64,000 bases of DNA from Clostridia bacterium UC5.1-1C12 (lineage in GTDB: Bacteria; Bacillota_I; Bacilli_A; Erysipelotrichales; Erysipelotrichaceae): NCBI GenBank assembly GCA_001305055.1, contig BBZX01000001.1, positions 372,001 through 436,000 of the forward strand. Reading direction: 5' to 3'. The number at the start of each line of letters is the position of its first letter. The first letter of the stretch is position 1. Both the position numbers and the translations under genes were made by a program. Shown one piece after another: positions 42,689-51,763 of this stretch. The notes under the pieces are model-generated. The model was not told the origin of the DNA, did not search any database, and saw only the letters and a program-made list of their open reading frames with translations.

Positions 42689-43889
42689 TTATTGATCCTC
42701 ATTAATGGCAATTTCATTCAGATATGCTTGATTAAATAAATCTGTATCCTTTTCTGAATCATAAATTAAGCGCCCTTCACTATATGTATAACATGCTTCA
42801 TAAGCATTATCTATCACACAAAGTCAGCATCCTTCCCAATTGCCAGTGAACCCTTGTGATCGCCAACCCCATAAACCCGCGCAGGATTTAAAGAAGCCAT
42901 TTGAATCGCTGTTTCCATTGGTATTTGAAGCTTTTCCACTAAATTGCCAATACCGGTAAGAACAGGCTTGGTAGAACCGCATAAGCGGCCTGTATCAGAA
43001 AGACAATAACCTTTTTCATCAATATTGACAGCCATGCGGTTATCCTCATTCACAGTTAGCATATAACGACCTGCCGGAGCGCCGCTCAAGGGTGTATTAT
43101 CCGAAACCATCATAATTTTATCTGTTGTTTTGCAGCGTAATATTAAATCAATCATTTCTTTTGAAACATGCATAAAATCACAAATCAGCTCATTATTGAC
43201 ATAATCATCAAGAATACAAGCACCTAATCCCCCATTCTCCGATGATGAATACCGCTCATGACATTTGCCGTATGAGTTGTTACAGTAATACCTTTACGAA
43301 AAGCTGCGATTGCTTCTTCATAATTGCAGTTACTGTGAGCAAAAGCTACGCGAATTCCCTTCCCTTTAAAATATGCAATTGCTTCATCGGCATTCGGGAG
43401 TTCAGGTGCCAATGCAACTAACTTTAAAATGCCGCCCCCCTCATCAACCATTTTTTCAAGTAGTTCAGCGGTAATTTCCGGATGACCTGTATCTATACCC
43501 TTTTCACCTACTCGGTTTAAAAAAGGGCCTTCAGAATGTATGCCAATAATTCTTGCGCCATCTAATTCAAGGCTTGCCATCTGCGCCAAAGTATTAAAAA
43601 AAGGCAAATCAGCCGTCGCAAGAACTGCGGTAACACCCTGGGAGGCTAAACCCTTTAAATAACCTCTGACATGGGCCTCCTTATTCTTCACATCCCCCAT
43701 AATTGTATAGCCCATCGTGCCATGATTATGGGTATCAAAGATGCCCGGTATGATTCGGTAGCCCGTATAATCAATAACTTCATCCGTATCTGCAGCAATC
43801 AGAAAATCACAGATTTTGCCATTCTCCACTTTCATATATCCGCTGATACAGCCATTTTCAGTATAAATTTGATTTGACTTATAAAACAT
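42689..43889 (-). CDS. nagA: N-acetylglucosamine-6-phosphate deacetylase (frameshifted)
   Basis: Removes acetate from GlcNAc-6-P or a related phosphate sugar. Metal-binding motifs include GIFDTHNHGTMG, IIGIHSEGPFLN, VAFAHSNCNYEEA and HTANVMSGI, and the catalytic aspartate lies in MMVSDNTPLSGAP. Frameshifts near 43224 and 42812 break the frame. Repaired, it ends at 42689 with the tail IDNAYEACYTYSEGRLIY. ATG 43889 follows AAAGGGGG. It sits between the PTS EIID gene and chbG. Confidence 0.9.
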
Positions 43890-43907
43890 TGTCACGTCCC
43901 CCTTTCT

Positions 43908-44727
43908 TTAGAATATACCTGCAAATGCACCTAACAGTGAAATAACTAAGATAATCAAAATCAACGTTGTAGGACGAATTCCTTTTTTAATTAAATGTAC
44001 AAGCCAGAACAGCAAACATACTGATAAGAAACCCGGGAATATTGAATCCAATACATCACCGACTACTAAAGATGTCTGGCCGATATTCAATGTCCAATTG
44101 ATCGGTACATTAACCATTTGTGCTGTCATCGCCCCTACCATCATGATACCTAATACGGAAGCCGATTTGGTAAATGCTCCCATCAAACCTGAATTAAATA
44201 TCATATCAATAAATGATGTGCCATAAATATAACCCCAGTTTACAAAGAAATATTTGCAGACTGATTGTGAAACTCCATAGATTAATACAAATAAAATTGA
44301 ACCTAAAATATTTCCCTCAGCACATAATCCAATTCCGATACCGGCAGCAATGATACGCAGGCAATTGAAGAATAAACTGTCGAACATACCGGCTGTCGGT
44401 CCCATTAAAGCTGCTTTTACACTTTCAATTGTTTTACCATCAACTGAATTATTTTCTTTTATGCTCTTTTTCCATTGCATAAACAAGGCCGGCAATAAAA
44501 GCAAAGGGTACGGCATGTGTATTGAAGAATTGCTGCGAACGTGCATAGGCTTCTCTTTTTCCAACTTCATCATTCTGATAAATATGTTCAATTGCAGGAA
44601 TCAGCGTCATCGTCATACCGTTTGCTTCAAGCTTAACCATATTAGCTGATACAAAAGTTAAATGTGAGCGAATAAACATTGACCTGAGAATGCGTTTTTC
44701 ATCCTGATTTAAAGTTTTCTTTTCCAT
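43908..44727 (-). CDS. Mannose-family PTS EIID component (frameshifted)
   Basis: Membrane subunit of a mannose/N-acetylgalactosamine-type permease. The N-terminal half (LNQDEKRILRSMFIRSHLT, MTLIPAIEHIYQND) and the C-terminal half (ESVKAALMGPTAGMFDSLFF, IAAGIGIGLCAEGNILG) are joined at a frameshift near 44460. A C-terminal transmembrane helix is typical of EIID. The ATG overlaps the EIIC stop (TAATG). EIIA and EIIB are not present on this side of the prophage. Confidence 0.9.
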
Positions 44728-45522
44728 TAGAAGAAATCCTCCTCATCGCTGATCACCTGAGATGATGATGTAATCTGATTTTTTAAATCAACGATCCGTT
44801 TTTCATTCATAAACATCGTTATCGCAATTACGATACCAACAATAGCAATCGGCAGCGTTCCCATTCCAAGATAAACAACCATCACATAACCCAAAAAGAA
44901 AAAATAACCAATTTCTTTTGACCAGATCATTGATGTTAAAATTGCGAAGCCAACCGCAAGCATCATACCGCTGGCAGCGCCTAAACCAGTCATGACCCAA
45001 GCTGGTAAAACCGCTAAGAAAGCCTGCAGACTTTCAACCCCATAGGCTACTGCAAAGAATAATACGACAGCACTGACAATCGGTGTCAGCAGATTGACTA
45101 ACATGACTTGTATTTCATAATTTTTAATATTGCCGCTGCCAGCCAGCTTTTCCCAATAAGGAGATAAAGCTCCCCCAAACCGGTGTAAACAAACCATTGA
45201 TTGAAGCCATTGCCGTTCCGATCGGTAATGATAAGGCCAGTCCGGTTTCCATATCCGCACCGGTTAGAACCGTAAACGCAACAGCAATGATGCTGCCCGT
45301 TGTTACATCAGCAGGCACTGAACCGCCGATTGCTGAAATTCCCATAAATACTGATTCCAAAGCCGCTCCCATTACAATACCAGTTTTAAAATCACCAAGC
45401 AGTAAACCCGCTAATGGCGCAACTACGATCGGCCGCATTAAACATTGCCATGATAAAATATACGTATCAAGTAATAAGATAATCCAATAGAGTAGACTCA
45501 ACTTCATTGCATCGATAATCAT
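44727..45522 (-). CDS. Mannose-family PTS EIIC component (frameshifted)
   Basis: Integral membrane sugar channel of the mannose-type PTS. The signature is GAALESVFMGISAIGGSVPADVTTG. A frameshift near 45190 divides it. The second half has several helices (LLTPIVSAVVLFFAVAYG). The ATG at 45522 follows GGAGGATAG. The Mu-like prophage begins about 38 bp upstream, so any EIIA/EIIB genes and the original promoter are displaced to the far side of the prophage or are absent. Confidence 0.9.
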
Positions 45523-45566
45523 AATACTATCCTCCTTATTTAATTTTCAGCACTTTTGCTGTACTC

Positions 45567-45584
45567 AGACAACTTATTTGTCAC
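45567..45584 (+). repeat. Transposase end site L1 (18-bp repeat copy 1)
   Basis: AGACAACTTATTTGTCAC, seven bases inside the proposed left end. It is an exact copy of the repeat at 45677. Confidence 0.65.
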
Positions 45585-45676
45585 AAAAGATAAGCCGATA
45601 TTGAGCGAGAAAAAGTGAGATAAACCCTGATTTAATAGACTTTGAACGAGATTGAATGGGATAACACAAGAATAAT

Positions 45677-45694
45677 AGACAACTTATTTGTCAC
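45677..45694 (+). repeat. Transposase end site L2 (18-bp repeat copy 2)
   Basis: Exact second copy of AGACAACTTATTTGTCAC in the same orientation, 110 bp from the first. Confidence 0.65.
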
Positions 45695-45704
45695 TAAAAC
45701 ATAA

Positions 45705-45747
45705 AAAGATCAAGATAGCCCTAAATCAAAGGCTTTTCTTGATCTTT
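45705..45747. repeat. Nested hairpin cassette C
   Basis: AAAGATCAAGA (45705-45715) pairs with TCTTGATCTTT (45737-45747). Inside the loop is AGCCCTAAATCAAAGGCT. T-runs follow on both strands, so it can act as a bidirectional terminator. Confidence 0.65.
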
Positions 45748-45797
45748 GCTTTTTTGACGAACATCATAAGAATTGAAATTAAAGAAATGCGTGTTCA

Positions 45798-45809
45798 GCG
45801 TGCGCACGC
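45798..45809. repeat. GC-rich palindrome GCGTGCGCACGC, left copy
   Basis: A perfect 12-bp palindrome in very AT-rich surroundings. The same 12 bases recur at 58584-58595 inside the prophage. Confidence 0.7.
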
Positions 45810-45858
45810 ATGCAAAGCTTGATTTAAAAAGGCTTTTTAAAGAATTTGAAATAAAAAA

Positions 45859-45963
45859 GCAATTACGCAAAATGATGTTTTTAAGAAAAGTTGCGTAATT
45901 GCCCTATTCAAGGGCTTTTTTGATGTTTTTAGCATGTTTTTTATTTCATAATCAATTACGCAA
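45859..45963. repeat. Hairpin cassette A with box CAATTACGCAA
   Basis: GCAATTACGCAA (45859-45870) pairs with TTGCGTAATTGC (45891-45902). On the minus strand this is followed by TTTTTT, forming a strong terminator. Next comes the small hairpin GCCCT-ATTCA-AGGGC (45901-45915) with plus-strand T-run. A third copy of the box lies at 45953-45963. Confidence 0.7.
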
Positions 45964-46035
45964 AATTTGCTTTACTTTATATTGATTTAAATCATATGAG
46001 TATAGCTTTTTTTTATTCTAATTTTAGAAAAAGCT

Positions 46036-46128
46036 AAGTGACAAATTATACCTTTTAGAAATCATGTCACTTTTGCCCTATTCATAGGCTTTTTTGCTGT
46101 TTTTATTAAAAATAGCAAAGTGACAAAA
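46036..46128. repeat. Hairpin cassette B with box AAGTGACAAA
   Basis: AAGTGACAAA (46036-46045), the inverted form TGTCACTTTT (46065-46074), the small hairpin GCCCTA-TTCA-TAGGC (46075-46089) with T-run, and a third box at 46117-46128. The layout matches cassette A, but with a different box sequence. The box shares GTGACAAATA-like bases with end sites L1 and L2 in inverted orientation. Confidence 0.65.
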
Positions 46129-46171
46129 TAATAAATACTTTGATTAAAATTCGCATTACAAGTAAAGCAAA

Positions 46172-46570
46172 TTATTTAAAAAAAATATCTCGACTAGCTG
46201 TATCTTTGCTTTTAGAAATTACAATATTTTGATTTTGCTTCTCTAAAACATTCTCCATAAAATCAACAACTAGATTCTGATTATCTTCATTCAATTTACT
46301 AAAAAGATTTAGTAAAAGCTTCTCTGTTACTGAAATTTTTCTCTGCGGCATGCTTTCTTCTGCTCTGCTATTAGAGCTCCCTATTAATATCCAGTCTATT
46401 GAGCAATCTAAAACCCCACATAAAGATATTAGTTTATCGGCGCTGGGCAAATATTTGTTATTCTCTATTTCACTTAGATTACCAGATGATATACCCGTTT
46501 TAGCTGATATATCCCTCAATGTTAAGCCAAGCTCTTTTCTTCGTTGTTTAATTCTTTCTCCTATTGACAT
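46172..46570 (-). CDS. Prophage repressor (XRE family)
   Basis: A 132-residue DNA-binding protein with an N-terminal helix-turn-helix (GERIKQRRKELGLTLRDISA, then GISSGNLSEIENNKYLPSA). The C-terminal part is short and helical, without an S24 peptidase domain, so SOS self-cleavage is unlikely. It is transcribed away from the early genes, at the position of Mu c. Two CTGATGTCAG-type operators lie between it and the early promoter. A GGAGGAAC site precedes the ATG. Confidence 0.88.
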   Translation of the reverse strand: MSIGERIKQRRKELGLTLRDISAKTGISSGNLSEIENNKYLPSADKLISLCGVLDCSIDWILIGSSNSRAEESMPQRKISVTEKLLLNLFSKLNEDNQNLVVDFMENVLEKQNQNIVISKSKDTASRDIFFK

Positions 46571-46596
46571 GATTGTTCCTCCTAATCAAAAATTAC

Positions 46597-46608
46597 TGAT
46601 GTCAGAGC
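46597..46608. promoter_or_regulatory. Prophage operator O2
   Basis: CTGATGTCAGAG, containing the perfect palindrome CTGA-TG-TCAG. It lies between the repressor start and the early promoter. Confidence 0.65.
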
Positions 46609-46617
46609 AAAAAGTTG

Positions 46618-46646
46618 TTGACATGTTCTGACATCAGAGATATTAT
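46618..46646 (+). promoter_or_regulatory. Early lytic promoter with overlapping operator O1
   Basis: Perfect TTGACA (46618-46623), 17-bp spacer and TATTAT (46641-46646). The spacer contains CTGACATCAG (46628-46637), the reverse complement of the O2 core CTGATGTCAG, so bound repressor would block RNA polymerase. Confidence 0.8.
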
Positions 46647-46758
46647 ATTGATGTACTAATAAAGCACAGCTTGCAATTCCATAGTACCACTTAAAAGTAT
46701 TTTTATACAAACATTATTTCCAAATTTTACCAATTTATACAGAAAGGAGCATCTTCTT

Positions 46759-46965
46759 ATGAAAAGGCAATTAACTCAGTTTGGTAAATCTATTAAAAAG
46801 GCCTTGATTGACCAACAAATGACTCAGAGTGATCTTGCTCATACAGTTGGAACATCAAAACAATATCTTAGGCAGATCATGATAGGTGATCGACCTGGTA
46901 AGAAATACATCGACCCAATCATACAAACACTAGGTCTTCAAGAAATACATCATGATAGTTTATAA
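46759..46965 (+). CDS. Ner/Cro-like HTH regulator
   Basis: A 68-residue helix-turn-helix protein (SIKKALIDQQMTQSDLAHTV, then GTSKQYLRQIMIGDRPGKK). It is the first gene after the early promoter, the place of Mu ner, so it probably tunes early transcription and represses the repressor gene. AGAAAGGAGC precedes the ATG. It is intact. Confidence 0.82.
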   Translation: MKRQLTQFGKSIKKALIDQQMTQSDLAHTVGTSKQYLRQIMIGDRPGKKYIDPIIQTLGLQEIHHDSL

Positions 46966-47092
46966 ATTTAGAAATACAAAAAAGGAAGGTCTCCCGCAAA
47001 AGAACCCTTCCCCCTCTGAGAAAAATATTTCTGAGTCTATTTTATCAAATACTAACCAACTTAGCAAGGAGGTGTCACAAATTGGAAGATAA
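46952..47092 (+). CDS. Possible small open frame between ner and the transposase gene
   Basis: A 46-residue frame begins ATGATAGTTTATAAA inside the end of ner and ends TAA at 47090-47092, just past the transposase start. It lacks a good ribosome site. I recognise no family. It may be only a leader region that carries the strong transposase ribosome site. Confidence 0.25.
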   Translation: MIVYKFRNTKKEGLPQKNPSPSEKNISESILSNTNQLSKEVSQIGR

Positions 47093-49155
47093 ATATATTC
47101 CTTTGGAGGAAGCAGCCTCTTTAGAAGGTATATCTTATACGGGACTTATAAGCCGCATAAATCGTAATCCTTCTAGTTATTGCTTTAATAGAAGACCTAA
47201 TGAACTTGGAGGTAAAGAGCGCATATTGATTTCTGTAAACTCACTTAGTAAGAAAGCTCAGAAAGCCTATCAGAAATCATTGGAAATAGAAACTAAATCA
47301 GAAACCAAATCTGATGAAGCACCGTGGTACTTAGACATTGACTTGAATTGGTACATAGAAAATAACAAAGAACGTTATTACAAAGCTGTTGAACAAGCGG
47401 CCATGATCCAGAATTTTATGAAATCGTCAACACACAAAAAGAAAACGATTGAAGCGGATCTGTTATCTGTGGAGTTGGGCTGTGACAGACGTACTCTTTA
47501 CCGTAATATTGATGCGATACTGGAAGCTCAGGCTTGGGCACTGAAAATGGAAAAGGAAGAAAAGCATAGCTTTGATTACTTTATCCCCTTAGCCTTATGT
47601 CGTAAACCAAGAGTCAGCAAGACTTTTCCTTCATTAACTGCTGAACAAAAAGCGATCATAGAAAACATTTGGTTTAACAAGACATTCGCTGCGAATCACG
47701 GCACGATTGAAATGTTATATGAAGCATTCAGGCACAAGCCGATAAGCGCGGCTGGCTGTCAATACCAAGCTGTAAGACAGTCGGTCGATATGTGAAGCAC
47801 TGCATGACTGAAAAGAAAGGTTATAACGCTCATTATCTGGCTGAGAACGGAATGAAAGCATTTAGGAATCGGCAGATGGTCAAAGCCACAAGGGATATCA
47901 GCAGCCTTGCAGTCATGGAGTTTGTACAAGGTGATGAACATACCTTTGACCTTTGGGTAACAGTGAAACAATCCAATGGCAAGGAAAAGGCAGTCAGACC
48001 AAAGCTAGTGTGCTGGATCGACACAAGAACACGCTGCATCATGGGTGACATCATCTGTGTTGATGCCAATGCAGAAATCTTAAAACAATCACTAGTTAAA
48101 ATGCTCTACTCAAAGCCCGGCGGTGTGCCTAAACACTTGCACATAGATAATGGTAAAGATTACACTGCAAAGACAAACACCGGTCAGGATCGTAACGAGC
48201 GAGCCATGAAAGATGATCTTGAATTTGATCCTGAAACGATTGGTTTTTATAGATCCATTGGAATTGAGGAATGGTCAAGAGCCTTACCTTATGAACCGTG
48301 GTCAAAAGGTCAAATAGAAAGATTTTTTGGTACAGTATGTAGAAGTTCAGCCGTTGGTTTGATAGCTATGTTGGTACACTCACTGCATCTAAGACTAGCT
48401 CCAAAATCGAAAAAGATATTGCAAAAAAATTAGATAAAGGTGAGCTGCTGACCATTGAAGAATTCTATGGTTATTGGACAAAGTTTAAAGATGAATACTA
48501 TCACATCAGAGAACACTCTGCTCTTAAAAAAGAAAAGCAGAAATGGACTTCACCATTAGCATTATTTGAGAATTGTGAAGATCGTTATGATAAGAAGCCA
48601 CCGACTAGAGAATATGTGAATGCGCTGCTGATGCACTCTGAAATCAAGCCAGTGAAGAACGTTGGAATCACCAAGTTTGGAACGTTATATCAGAATGAAT
48701 TGCTGAATCATTACATCAATCAAAAGGTACGGATCAAATGGGAGCCTGATGATGTGACTACGATCCACGTTTACACTCTGGATGATATTAAAATCTGTGA
48801 TGCTCAATCTGCTGAGCTGCTGAAGATAGCACCTAAAGTGCCACAGGAAGCACTTGAAAGACATATGCAGGCTCAAAAACGTCAGATCAAGGATGCTAGA
48901 GAAACACTTAACCGATTCAATACACCGCCAGAGCTGCGTGTGACTGATACAGAGACACCGAAAGTCATTGGCGGCTTAGAGCTAGGCATCAAGGGCAGCG
49001 GAAACAAGACAGTGGAAGTCCCACTCAATCTTACGGCTGCGAAATCAGAAAACAAGCAGCAGAAACAAGTTGATGATGAAGTGAACGATTACCTTGTCAA
49101 CAGAGGAAATCAAGTCTTGTATTTACTACAACAGGAGGGTATGAAAAATGAATAA
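47082..49155 (+). CDS. MuA-like DDE transposase (frameshifted)
   Basis: Integrates and replicates the phage by transposition. The start is TTG 47082, with AAGGAGGTG upstream. An N-terminal HTH-like DNA-binding part (YIPLEEAASLEGISYTGLIS) precedes the RNase-H-fold core, with D in QGDEHTFDLW, D in HIDNGKDY and E in KGQIERFFGTV. The C-terminal beta-barrel and activation tail follow to 49155. Frameshifts near 47755 and 48340 split it. Because both flanking parts are well conserved, these look like sequence errors. It overlaps the MuB gene by 8 bp. Confidence 0.9.
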
Positions 49156-50137
49156 AGAATTAATGGCACTTACGTTCAGTCATATGAGCGATAATGATAT
49201 ATCTATCAAAGCTCTTGCTGATAAGATTGGCTTTTCTAGGTCTACATTGAGTCGCTGGCTTAATGGTAAGTATGATTCCGACTGCACATGCATTGAAGAT
49301 GCAATCTCAAATTATCTGCAAGTCGAACCTACATTGAGTGAAGTAATATCAACTGACGAAGATATGAAAATATCAACACTGCCTATAAAGGAAGCCGAAA
49401 AAGTAAAGGAAGCTAAAAAGACCATTGAGAAGAAACAAATCTTTTTTGAAAGTAATGATGCAAGGTCGATCTTAGGTGTCTGCTCATCTTGCCAGCATGA
49501 GTCCGGCTTAGGTATCGTTATCGGTCGGTCAGGTCTTGGCAAGACACACAGCCTTAAACAATACGCAAAACTTGCGAAAAAAGCAGTCTATATTGAATGT
49601 GATGATATGATGAGCTGCAGGGATTTGATTCAAGCACTTGAAAAAGCTTTAGGTTTGCCAAAGGGTGCAGGAACTAATTGGAATAGGATTAATTCAATAC
49701 GTGACTTCCTTTCCATCAATCCGGGTTACTTAATCATTATTGATGAAGCGGACAAGCTGGTGACGAAATTCACGCAAAAGAAAATGGAAATCTTGCGCGG
49801 TATCTATGATCAAGCAGAAGTTGGGCTGATCATTGCCGGTGAACCGATGCTTGAAATCTTGATCAAGAATTATCTGAACCGATTCGCAAATCGTATTGAT
49901 TTTTACTTAGCATTGCGTGGATTAAGCAAATCCGAAACGGATCGTTACCTCAGCAATTATGATATTGATCATGATGCATTAGTTGAACTGGAACACAGAG
50001 CCATGAATCCAACAAACGGCTGCTTCAGACTGCTTGATCGTACACTAAACAACGTGATCCGCTTGCTGAAGGATAAAGGTGAAACCAAGATCACACTGAA
50101 AAGTATCCAGCAGGCAAGCAGCATGTTGATGATCTAA
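49148..50137 (+). CDS. MuB-like AAA+ ATPase, target selector
   Basis: A 329-residue ATPase that binds target DNA and activates the transposase. The N-terminal HTH (ISIKALADKIGFSRSTLSRW) resembles the Mu B DNA-binding domain. Walker A is GRSGLGKTH at about residues 126-134, and Walker B is LIIIDEADKL. The C-terminal part has the MuB helical region. In Tn7-like elements the equivalent is TnsC, but the phage genes that follow make MuB the better name. It is intact. Confidence 0.9.
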   Translation: MNKELMALTFSHMSDNDISIKALADKIGFSRSTLSRWLNGKYDSDCTCIEDAISNYLQVEPTLSEVISTDEDMKISTLPIKEAEKVKEAKKTIEKKQIFFESNDARSILGVCSSCQHESGLGIVIGRSGLGKTHSLKQYAKLAKKAVYIECDDMMSCRDLIQALEKALGLPKGAGTNWNRINSIRDFLSINPGYLIIIDEADKLVTKFTQKKMEILRGIYDQAEVGLIIAGEPMLEILIKNYLNRFANRIDFYLALRGLSKSETDRYLSNYDIDHDALVELEHRAMNPTNGCFRLLDRTLNNVIRLLKDKGETKITLKSIQQASSMLMI

Positions 50138-50151
50138 GGGGGACAACATAA

Positions 50152-50817
50152 ATGTCAAAAAACGTAGGTAAAACAATCACGATTGGAATATTAAGCATCT
50201 TGTGTATCGCACTTTATCTAAGTACACAGGCAGCCAATAGAACATATAAACAGTTAGAAGATGATTTTAATAAAGTAGCTTCTATCGCAAAAGAAGCTCA
50301 GCAAAATTGCTTTGAATATATCAATCAACTTGATGCTTATGAAAAGATGATTAGTAATCTTAATGCCGAACTTCTAACTTATGAATGACTGACTAATTCC
50401 GGAGTTGATGCACCTGTTGATCAGGTAATCACTCCATATGATAAAATTGAGTGTTTCATTGTAGAAAAAGGTCTTTCCCTCTCTATTCCCAATTTCTACA
50501 TTCTTGCACTTGATTACGAAATCGATCCTGCCTTTGCCCTAGCTACATGGATACTTGAAACCGGCTGGGGCAAGGATGAGGGTTGGCAGACAAGGAACAA
50601 TCCCGGTGGCATTAAATGCGGTGAAACATACTGCACATTTGCTAGTAAGGATGAAGGTCTTGCTATGATGTTTTATACATTGAATCAATATACACATGGT
50701 TCTATACCGTGGATTGGAACTAAAACAACGATCTCAGAAATCAGGAATACATGGAATCCGGCAAGTGATGATTCCACGCAAATATATCAGCTCATGAAGG
50801 AAATCATAAAGAGCTAG
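50152..50817 (+). CDS. Membrane-anchored glucosaminidase-type lysin, interrupted by an in-frame TGA
   Basis: The first 78 codons encode a membrane helix (about residues 7-26) and a helical stalk, ending at TGA 50386-50388. The same frame then runs open for 142 codons to TAG 50815-50817 and encodes a glucosaminidase/lysozyme-like domain: FALATWILETGWGKDEGW with the expected catalytic glutamate, RNNPGGIKCG, YTLNQYTHG. No ATG, GTG or TTG start precedes this domain after the TGA. It is therefore either a nonsense mutation, a sequence error, or stop-codon readthrough. TGA is clearly a stop elsewhere in the phage. It lies between MuB and Gam. Confidence 0.7.
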
Positions 50818-50828
50818 AAAGGACAAAT

Positions 50829-51348
50829 ATGAAAAAGAAAACAATCAGATTACGCAAACCGGCTCTGCCTGTACTGAAGAATTTGAATGAAGTTGATGAA
50901 GCTTTGAAACATATCGGCGAGCATGAAATCGCACTTAGTAAAATCAAAGAGTCCACTAAGAGAGGTATCCTTGCTCTAAAAAATAAAAGGCTTTGAGGAT
51001 AGCCAACCTCATAAAGATGCGATTGCTAAACTGGACAAGCAAGTCAAAAAGTATGTCAAAGATCATGCGAATGAATTTAATGATAACAGATCCATCATAT
51101 TGAATTACGGCAAGATCAGTATTAAGGAAACAAAGCAGGTGCAGCTTGGTAAGAATAAAGCTGCCTTGATTGATAAGCTCAAAGATCACAACATGGATCA
51201 AGTGCTTGTAGAAGATACCAGAATAAGCAAAGAACGTCTGAAACAGTATGATAAAGATACCTTAGAATCGCTAGGCATCAAAATCAAACGTCAGGACAGC
51301 ATCCATATTGACACTGACAAGATGAATGTGATCTATGATGTGCGCTAA
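50829..51348 (+). CDS. Mu Gam-like host-nuclease inhibitor (frameshifted)
   Basis: Binds DNA ends and protects phage DNA from host exonucleases such as AddAB/RecBCD. The N-terminal part (RLRKPALPVLKNLNEVDEAL) and the C-terminal part (NYGKISIKETKQVQL; ISKERLKQYDKDTLESLGIK) belong to one Gam-like protein joined at about 50983. The position after MuB and before GemA agrees. AGAAAGGAC precedes the ATG. Confidence 0.83.
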
Positions 51349-51763
51349 TCGCTATAAAGCCATTTGGGGACTTGCCAAGTCCCCAGAGCTTAACTTAGAC
51401 AGTCAGTCAGTTCATGATATCGTGTTTGATCTAACAGGCAAAGACAGCTTGAAGCTGCTTACTGATCAAGAGATTGATAAGGTTGTTAGAGCATTAAAGC
51501 AAACTAAGAACCGCATCAACAAAGAAATACCTAAATTTAGAACAGATACTGAAGGTGATATTGAAACTGTCAGGCAACGTAAATTGATCTATATGCTAAC
51601 AGGTGAATTAGGCTGGAACAAGGACAATCGCCGCATTGATGCATTTTGCCAGCGAATGTTCAGAATGAATTTGAAAGAGTTAGATTATCAGCAATGTTAC
51701 GTAATTATTGAAGCACTTAAAGATATAGTAGAAAGAGAGGAATCAAAACATGGAAAACATTAG
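51335..51763 (+). CDS. GemA-like regulator (Mu gp16, DUF1018)
   Basis: A 142-residue protein of the DUF1018 family, to which Mu GemA/Mor-region gp16 belongs. The pattern RYKAIWGLAKSPELNL and KLIYMLTGELGWN is seen. GemA affects host gene expression and DNA topology in Mu. It overlaps gam by 14 bp. It is intact. Confidence 0.82.
   Translation: MMCANRYKAIWGLAKSPELNLDSQSVHDIVFDLTGKDSLKLLTDQEIDKVVRALKQTKNRINKEIPKFRTDTEGDIETVRQRKLIYMLTGELGWNKDNRRIDAFCQRMFRMNLKELDYQQCYVIIEALKDIVEREESKHGKH

Larger units (their letters stand above)
45523..46171. other. Prophage left-end non-coding region
   Basis: About 650 bp without a gene. It holds the host sequence before EIIC (to 45559), the left end of the prophage at 45560, two 18-bp direct repeats, several nested hairpins with T-runs on both strands, a GC-rich palindrome (45798-45809), and boxes of the type GTGACAAA. 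None of the open frames has a ribosome site. Confidence 0.8.

Noticed and set aside
45700..46130. A CRISPR array at the phage left end
   Set aside because: The repeats are few, unequal in length and spacing, and form terminator-like hairpins. No cas genes are present.
45560..50137. A Tn7-like or CRISPR-associated transposon, suggested by the end repeats plus a DDE transposase and an AAA+ ATPase
   Set aside because: No tnsA, tniQ or cas genes and no CRISPR array follow. Instead Gam, GemA, Mor and a full set of Mu-like head and tail genes are present, so it is a Mu-like prophage.
50386..50388. TGA read as tryptophan (Mollicute-type code)
   Set aside because: TGA is a clear stop elsewhere, for example in TGATG and ATGA gene junctions in both host and phage, and tryptophan is encoded by TGG.
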